Shown one piece after another: positions 58,946-64,000 of a stretch of DNA of 64,000 nucleotides. The notes under the pieces are model-generated. The model made no database searches, was not told where the DNA came from, and saw only the letters and a list, made by a program, of their open reading frames with translations. Position 1 is the stretch's first letter. Each line of letters begins with the position of its first letter. Both the position numbers and the translations under genes were made by a program. The DNA comes from Heliocidaris erythrogramma (taxonomy: Eukaryota > Echinodermata > Echinoidea > Camarodonta > Echinometridae): contig CM046853.1 of assembly GCA_025617745.1 (NCBI GenBank), positions 11,362,974 through 11,426,973 on the forward strand. Direction: 5' to 3'.

Positions 58946-59065
58946 ATATGATGATGATGATGTTGATAATAATGATGATGATGATAATAATAATAATAAT
59001 GATAATAACAATAATAATAATAATAATAATAAAAATAATAATAATGATAATAATAATATTAATGT
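58946..59065. repeat. (ATG)n/(ATA)n low-complexity tract
   Basis: Mixed GAT/AAT triplets over about 120 bp. The Met/Ile-rich open frame across it is an artefact. Confidence 0.85.
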
Positions 59066-60117
59066 AATGATAATAATGATAAAATGTTAATATTAATCAG
59101 AATGATTATGATAATAATAATGTGGATAACGGGCAGGTATCCATCAGGAAAGGACACTCATGGCGCTCTACAAACAATTCATTATCACTAGAGTCAAAGT
59201 ACAATATTCAAACCAAAAACAATAATTTTTTTTGACTAAAGTACAAACACATAGTAAAAAATTAATAAATTAATAAATTTATTTTGTACAAATTTATATC
59301 ACAATTCACTGATTCTCTTAGTAGCTGACATTCATAATACTTCACGACATATGACAGGTAGAATCATTAAAATGTAAATTGGCTTTCCGATTGTCTGAAA
59401 AATCGCCACTCCTTTTATTTTAATGGGTATGTAGAAGACAATTACCTACGACATTACTTTCCATAAACCAAAGAGAGAATTGAAACTATATCAAGTATAA
59501 TGTATTATTCATGTAGATGTTCCTTGCGATAGATAAAAATGAGATCATCGTACATTATTGTGTGATATTGTGCATAATATATTCACGATTATGAATCAAA
59601 TATGTTTTTAAACTGAGCTATTTTTAGATTGCAAGTCATTGATGTTATCCCGTAAATGTAAAATGGGAACTACGTCAATCTATTCACTCCTGATATTATA
59701 TTCTCTCCGTTGTGGTCGTCCGGAGAAGGAAATTTAACACCGTAGTACATTTTTAGCCTGGCACCTCTTCTTACTTGAACTAAACAGAATTCCGAAAAGG
59801 TGTTATATAAACAATAGGAATATTCTTTTTTGTGATAGTTGTTTATTCAGGAACCGGAAAAGTTTCATCTTTTTCCCTCTTGGGTTATTTTGACCTTGTG
59901 TTGTCGTACATGTGGCAATTGCCACAATATATGTTTATTTCCTTTGTCATATATAGTGTTACAGAAATCGTTGCTATGCAGTATGGAATATGACATTAAG
60001 AACTATGTTTGCTTAAAATTATAAATGTACGTAATATACTTGAAAAAAGTCAAGAACACAGACTGGTACGTTGCCCTTGGCTACGCCCATCTTTCCTCTC
60101 TGTTTATAATGTCTGAC

Positions 60118-60178
60118 TGGCGCTTTGTATCTTATGAAAAGGCGCTTTATAAGTGAAATTTATTATTATTATTAAATA
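60118..60178 (+). mobile_element. SINE/LINE 3'-end-like fragment
   Basis: gactggcgctttgtatctta then aaggcgctttataagtgaaa and (TTA)n. The 'GGCGCTTTATAA...TTATTATTA' ending is a common retroposon 3' terminus in marine invertebrates. A related, inverted piece lies at about 10291-10350. Confidence 0.4.
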
Positions 60179-61590
60179 GAAGGAAGTCAAAGACATAAAC
60201 ATAATTAATGGGTGTGGTAATAATCTAATTCAAGAGCACTTGTTATAACATCACACCACTTTTGCCAGTTCTAAAAAGTATTAGAGTGTTTAATTTCCTA
60301 TTCAGGACAATCTCCGTGGAGGAAATGCAAGGGGTGAATATATTGACGTAGTTCTCAACTTACATGTAACGTTATCGACTTGCGATACCGAAATAACTCG
60401 GTTAAGAAGAAAATGCATTCGTTAACATTCTTTCCTTCCTGGTGTATATAGAAATTATAATATTCATGAAACGTTGTAGCAGACAACTTCCTCGTATAAA
60501 ATGTAATTATGTGTTCTGCGTTCCAAGAAAACACTTGCAATAAGAGAAGGTTAATCCTGGGCTATTTTTCTTGAATGGTTCGACTGGATAGGCAAACATA
60601 CGAAAATTGGACTATCACCTCAATTTTTTTCATCTTCCCTTGCTTATAACTCAGCTATTATCAGTATACATATACATGTTTGCAACAATTAGATGTCATT
60701 ACCCTTCATGCACCAGACATGTCATTTTTTATGACTTTTTGATGATAGGTAACAACAGCTTTGCAGCATGACATGTGTGCATGTAATAAAATCATATAAA
60801 TGATAAGTGTTCTTAATTCTTAATTTTACATATTTACGATGGTTTTTAATACGTACCGTATAGGTATTTATAGTTTTTAATGTTATGGTTTTTAATTTCT
60901 AACGAATTGGAAATTGTATTTAAATTTGTGTTATTGATATTCACATATTCTATGGTTTGAGCTCTAACATGTGGAAATGTTTATTTACTTGAGTTGTAAT
61001 TATTACTTAATGTATATAAAAAGCGGATACTATTTTATAAGTATATAATATAACGATATGTAATGGTATATAGAATGGTTATTAATTAGTACTGAGAGAG
61101 AGACGAAAATAGATAGATACAATAACAAGAGAGAGGGAGGATGAAAGAAAGAGACAGAATTTTATGAGCCCCCATAAAAAAACAACCAAATAATGCCAGA
61201 AGGAGCAGTATACTCCAGTAAATATTGATAGTAGTTTTATCTTGAAAAGAAGATCACCTACCACAAGGGAGATTCGGGGGGTCATGTTGTATTATTGTTA
61301 AGCTTTGTGTGGTAAACACCGTTGAATATTTCCATTGTAATAGTACACTCCCGAGTTATTTGATGTTATGATTTTGTAGCCATACTATCTAAGTGTGATT
61401 CACCTGTGTGCGGTGATGTCTACATGAAGTAAGTGAAGTGCAACCGAAGATACGGATTAAATATCGAGGACGTGGCTTCATGCTAGGAAAGAAATACCAG
61501 ACATGATAAGACATTGGAACATCTTAGAATAATAGCACTCTAGTTTGTGGTGTATAATCTTCTTGATATATACTTTTGTTTGTTTTACAG

Positions 61591-62339
61591 AGAGATCAGA
61601 CAGCAACAAGTCAAAGACGATGATGCCAGAAGGGCCGAAAGCCAATGGAAGAATTCAGACCAATGGTGGTGCTCATGAGGACGATATGGTAGGGGTATGT
61701 GCGCCACAAACTTGCTTACCTTCTTCAGACTCAAAACAACATCGCTCTCAACTCTCACCATCGGAACGGTCCAATGAATTGAGAGGAATGCCAGCCGAAA
61801 AGGAGGACGAAGCAGACATTGTTTTGCATGGTAAGCATGACCATTTTGTCAGTGAGTCAGACGAAGAGTCCGTCTATGAGCAGTTAGACATTGTAGGAGA
61901 TTCATCCAGTCTTCGGTATCCATGGCAACAGGATGTGACAACGCAATGTGGTCGTAACACCACGAGGAATGTCAGCATACAGACGGAATTTACAGAGATA
62001 TGTGAAAAGTGTTACACTGAGCGGGCCCTGAAAGTAGAGAACTCATCCTCGATATTACACCGAGTATTTCGAAAGAACAAGATATCCAAACAGCAGAGCT
62101 CCGAGTTGAGTAGAGTGTCCTCCAAAGAATTTGGACATGAAGGTGCCTTCTTACCATCACGCCATGCGAGCATCAGTGTTTTGCCTGGAAGACCACTTGT
62201 TGATGTGAAAGGAATGAATGATTATCCGGATCCTATCATGCTATCCATGCCTAATATTAACGCCACTGGTTCAGTTACACCGTCACAAGGATCTCGAGGC
62301 TCTCCTTTCCCTTCTCCTTTCCCCTCACCCGATGTGTCG
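61591..62339 (+). CDS. Unrecognised protein, second long exon
   Basis: A 749-nt exon, phase 1 in (tgttttacag acceptor) and phase 0 out (tcg/gtaaga). With the carried base it adds 250 codons. It starts ERSDSNKSKTMMPEGPKANG and includes an acidic patch (SESDEESVYEQLDIV), NVSIQTEFTEICEKC (IQT at about residues 592-594, LC8-like), a basic stretch RVFRKNKISKQQ and a Ser/Pro-rich end (GSRGSPFPSPFPSPDVS). It is low in complexity, probably disordered, with several possible phosphorylation sites. No catalytic domain is seen. The join to 28342-29728 rests on matching phase, strand and similar composition. Candidate exons A and B offer alternative starts. Confidence 0.78.
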
Positions 62340-62736
62340 GTAAGAGCGTCACACCACCTATCATATTATATTTTTCGAAAATCAAATGTTGTTTCATAGT
62401 GCTTCACTAAAAATTATACATGTTTTAATGAGCCACTAGTTTGATATGGTGGATAAGGCTGATTAGATTAACTGAAAGGTCATTATTAAGCCCCTGGTTA
62501 AGTGGGGGTGAATATGAACACAGGGGTGCATAGTAAGTCCAAAAGTTATTATTGGTATTATTTTAAAAGTAGTAATGCAGCCCCATTTAATTTATTTTCA
62601 ATATATACCATATACCTCCAGCTGCCCAACTATGGCTAGCATGACGCTTGGGAATCAACTATCTACCCCCGAGTGGAACATGATAATAGTATGTTTAAAA
62701 TTGAGATGTGGTAAAATATTCCTTCTCTCTCTACAG

Positions 62737-62781
62737 ACCTACAAAAGAGAATCGTCAGATTTTACACCTAGAGCTCACTAA
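62737..62781 (+). CDS. Candidate alternative terminal exon
   Basis: A very good acceptor (ccttctctctctacag, ending at 62736) is followed in phase 0 by TYKRESSDFTPRAH and TAA (62779-62781). Joined after 62339 it would end the protein after 14 new residues and remove everything encoded downstream. I see no AATAAA close behind. It may instead be an unused acceptor. Confidence 0.35.
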   Translation, partial: TYKRESSDFTPRAH

Positions 62782-62989
62782 TATTATGGTCTTACAATAT
62801 TATAATTCTGGAAAAAGAAATGGCTTGCATTTAGCGTTATACAATTTTTCTCGTCTTTTCTTATTTTTGATATTTCTTTCTGAATAACCGGGGTGGATAG
62901 GAACAGACTACCACACAGTTATGAACTATTTTATCTGAGGCCAAAACCTATATCAAATAGTGATCAGTATTTGGTTAATCGGTAATGTC

Positions 62990-63175
62990 TATATACGGTC
63001 AGCTCATTGTATTCGCCAACAATGTGACTCTGATCGGACCCAGGTTCGAATCTCAGTCACGTCTTTCGGATGGTGACGTTAAAGGTCGGTCCCAGACGTA
63101 AATAATCATATCTGATTGATACACGTCTGTAGAAACCCAATTACGCACATATATGTATCAGAGGAACACAGTAAT
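62990..63175 (+). mobile_element. tRNA-derived SINE, copy B
   Basis: A B box aggttcgaatctcag is followed by the body cacgtctttcggatggtgac, gttaaaggtcggtccc and cccaattacgcac, the same order as the copy at 32390-32620. Upstream gctcattgtattcgcc may be the degraded A-box region. Confidence 0.7.
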
Positions 63176-63815
63176 AAGGATATCGTAGATTTCACTTGAG
63201 ATACGAATAACATTTAAACTATGCAGAGAACAGTCATTTTCGGGCACATCAAGAATTCTGACCTGTACCGCCATAGTTCGGCAAACAGTGTTTAACTTTT
63301 TATTAAATAAATCTAAAAAGAATTCACACGTAGTTATTCCGAATAGCATTATCCGTTAGCTACTCACGGGATATAAAATTACTTTGATAACAGATACAAA
63401 TATTCAAACAATAGTTTACTGATAATAACCCAGTTGCCCAAAAGCTGTCGTTTGCTGCCAAGATAATGTACTATATGTACGTACATGTACATATAACATA
63501 TGCACCATAATAATGCATATTTTTCATAGAATTTTGTTATCAAACAAAACACAAATATAGTGGACGATTCATTAACAAACAATACTCTTTATGATAATGA
63601 GTCCAAATGCTTCTGAGAGTACAGTCTCTTCACATACCTATATGCATAATTATACCTAGTGAGTACAAAAAAAAATAGCTAAAACTTTTCAATTTTGTAT
63701 TATTTGAAGTGTGAACTTTCAATCTAGAAATCTATCATATAGTCTTTGTAGAGCAACTCTTCCTGCTTATTTTGGTACCATTTTTGTTTGATATCTCTGC
63801 TCGCATGAACAGCAG

Positions 63816-63895
63816 ACAAAGTTTAGGAGACTGCAAAATCCAACTTGCGCCAAGTGGCTGGAAGAGGAACATTACAAAATGCGAAGAATAATACA
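63816..63895 (+). CDS. Unrecognised protein, third exon
   Basis: An 80-nt exon encoding TKFRRLQNPTCAKWLEEEHY then KMRRII and two bases, followed by a gtaaga donor at 63896. Phase 0 on the left matches the donor at 62339. The acceptor is a tandem cagcag, so the exon may start at 63813 or 63816 (one extra Gln). No AG occurs in the roughly 40 bp before it, as expected for a real acceptor. The sequence is more ordered than the previous exons (W, C, aromatic and charged residues), so a folded domain may begin here. I do not recognise it. Confidence 0.6.
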
Positions 63896-64000
63896 GTAAG
63901 AGTTATTCTACCAAGATATATCATTATTTTTTATACATTTTTCAAAAACTCACTCGGTATAATTAAAACCCCTTCCCAAACAAGGGTCCTTGGTATTCAA

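Larger units (their letters stand above)
62340..63815 (+). other. Intron of the unrecognised gene
   Basis: This 1.48-kb intron is phase 0. It contains a candidate alternative terminal exon (62737-62781) and a SINE (62990-63175). The rest is AT-rich with nothing recognised. Confidence 0.7.

Noticed and set aside
58762-59067. Met/Ile-rich open frame
   Set aside because: It is created by the (ATG)/(ATA) tract.

Overview
The window is a stretch of animal nuclear DNA: AT-rich, intron-rich, full of short interspersed transposons, and very rich in the palindrome TACATGTA. Long non-coding stretches, a class IV histone deacetylase with metazoan-type exons, CR1/Jockey-like LINEs whose second ORF starts with a PHD-like finger, and tRNA-derived SINEs suggest a marine invertebrate deuterostome, most likely an echinoderm. 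The species is an inference.

Layout. (1) 1-12,550, minus strand: the 5' half of HDAC11, four coding exons with consensus splice sites and matching phases; the 3' exons lie beyond the left edge. Its introns hold several MITEs. A GC-rich patch with a CRE palindrome near 16.8-17.0 kb is the best candidate promoter. (2) 13.3-16.4 kb: two non-autonomous DNA elements of about 1.1 kb, one built from GGTGTT repeats and one carrying a tRNA-like passenger. (3) 18.9-24.8 kb: a decayed plus-strand LINE (ORF1, PHD, endonuclease, RT, 3' UTR) interrupted by a minus-strand LINE fragment and by a 293-bp TTAA-flanked MITE. (4) 28.3 kb to the right edge, plus strand: a host gene I do not recognise, with a 462-codon exon at 28342-29728, a 749-nt exon at 61591-62339 and an 80-nt exon at 63816-63895. 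All junction phases agree. The long intron (about 31.9 kb) holds a Tc1/mariner-type transposon, three LINE fragments, hAT-type MITEs, SINEs, tandem duplications and fold-back structures.

The most interesting host signal is in that gene. Two short ATG exons inside the long intron (51789-51861 and 56522-56600, the second behind a TATA-like box) both end in phase-1 donors that fit the 61591 acceptor. A strong acceptor at 62737 opens a 14-codon alternative end, and the last exon has a tandem NAGNAG acceptor. Together they suggest a gene with several promoters and several C-termini. The protein is polar and low in complexity, with one coiled coil and two LC8-like 'QT' motifs.

The most interesting structural DNA is a fold-back at 33291-33816 made of a perfect 165-bp direct repeat and a perfect 71-bp inverted repeat around a tRNA-like sequence, and a family of G/C-homopolymer MITEs with 8-bp target duplications. 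I saw no retrovirus, LTR element, Polinton, CRISPR array or intact tRNA/rRNA gene. Counts and alignments were made by eye.
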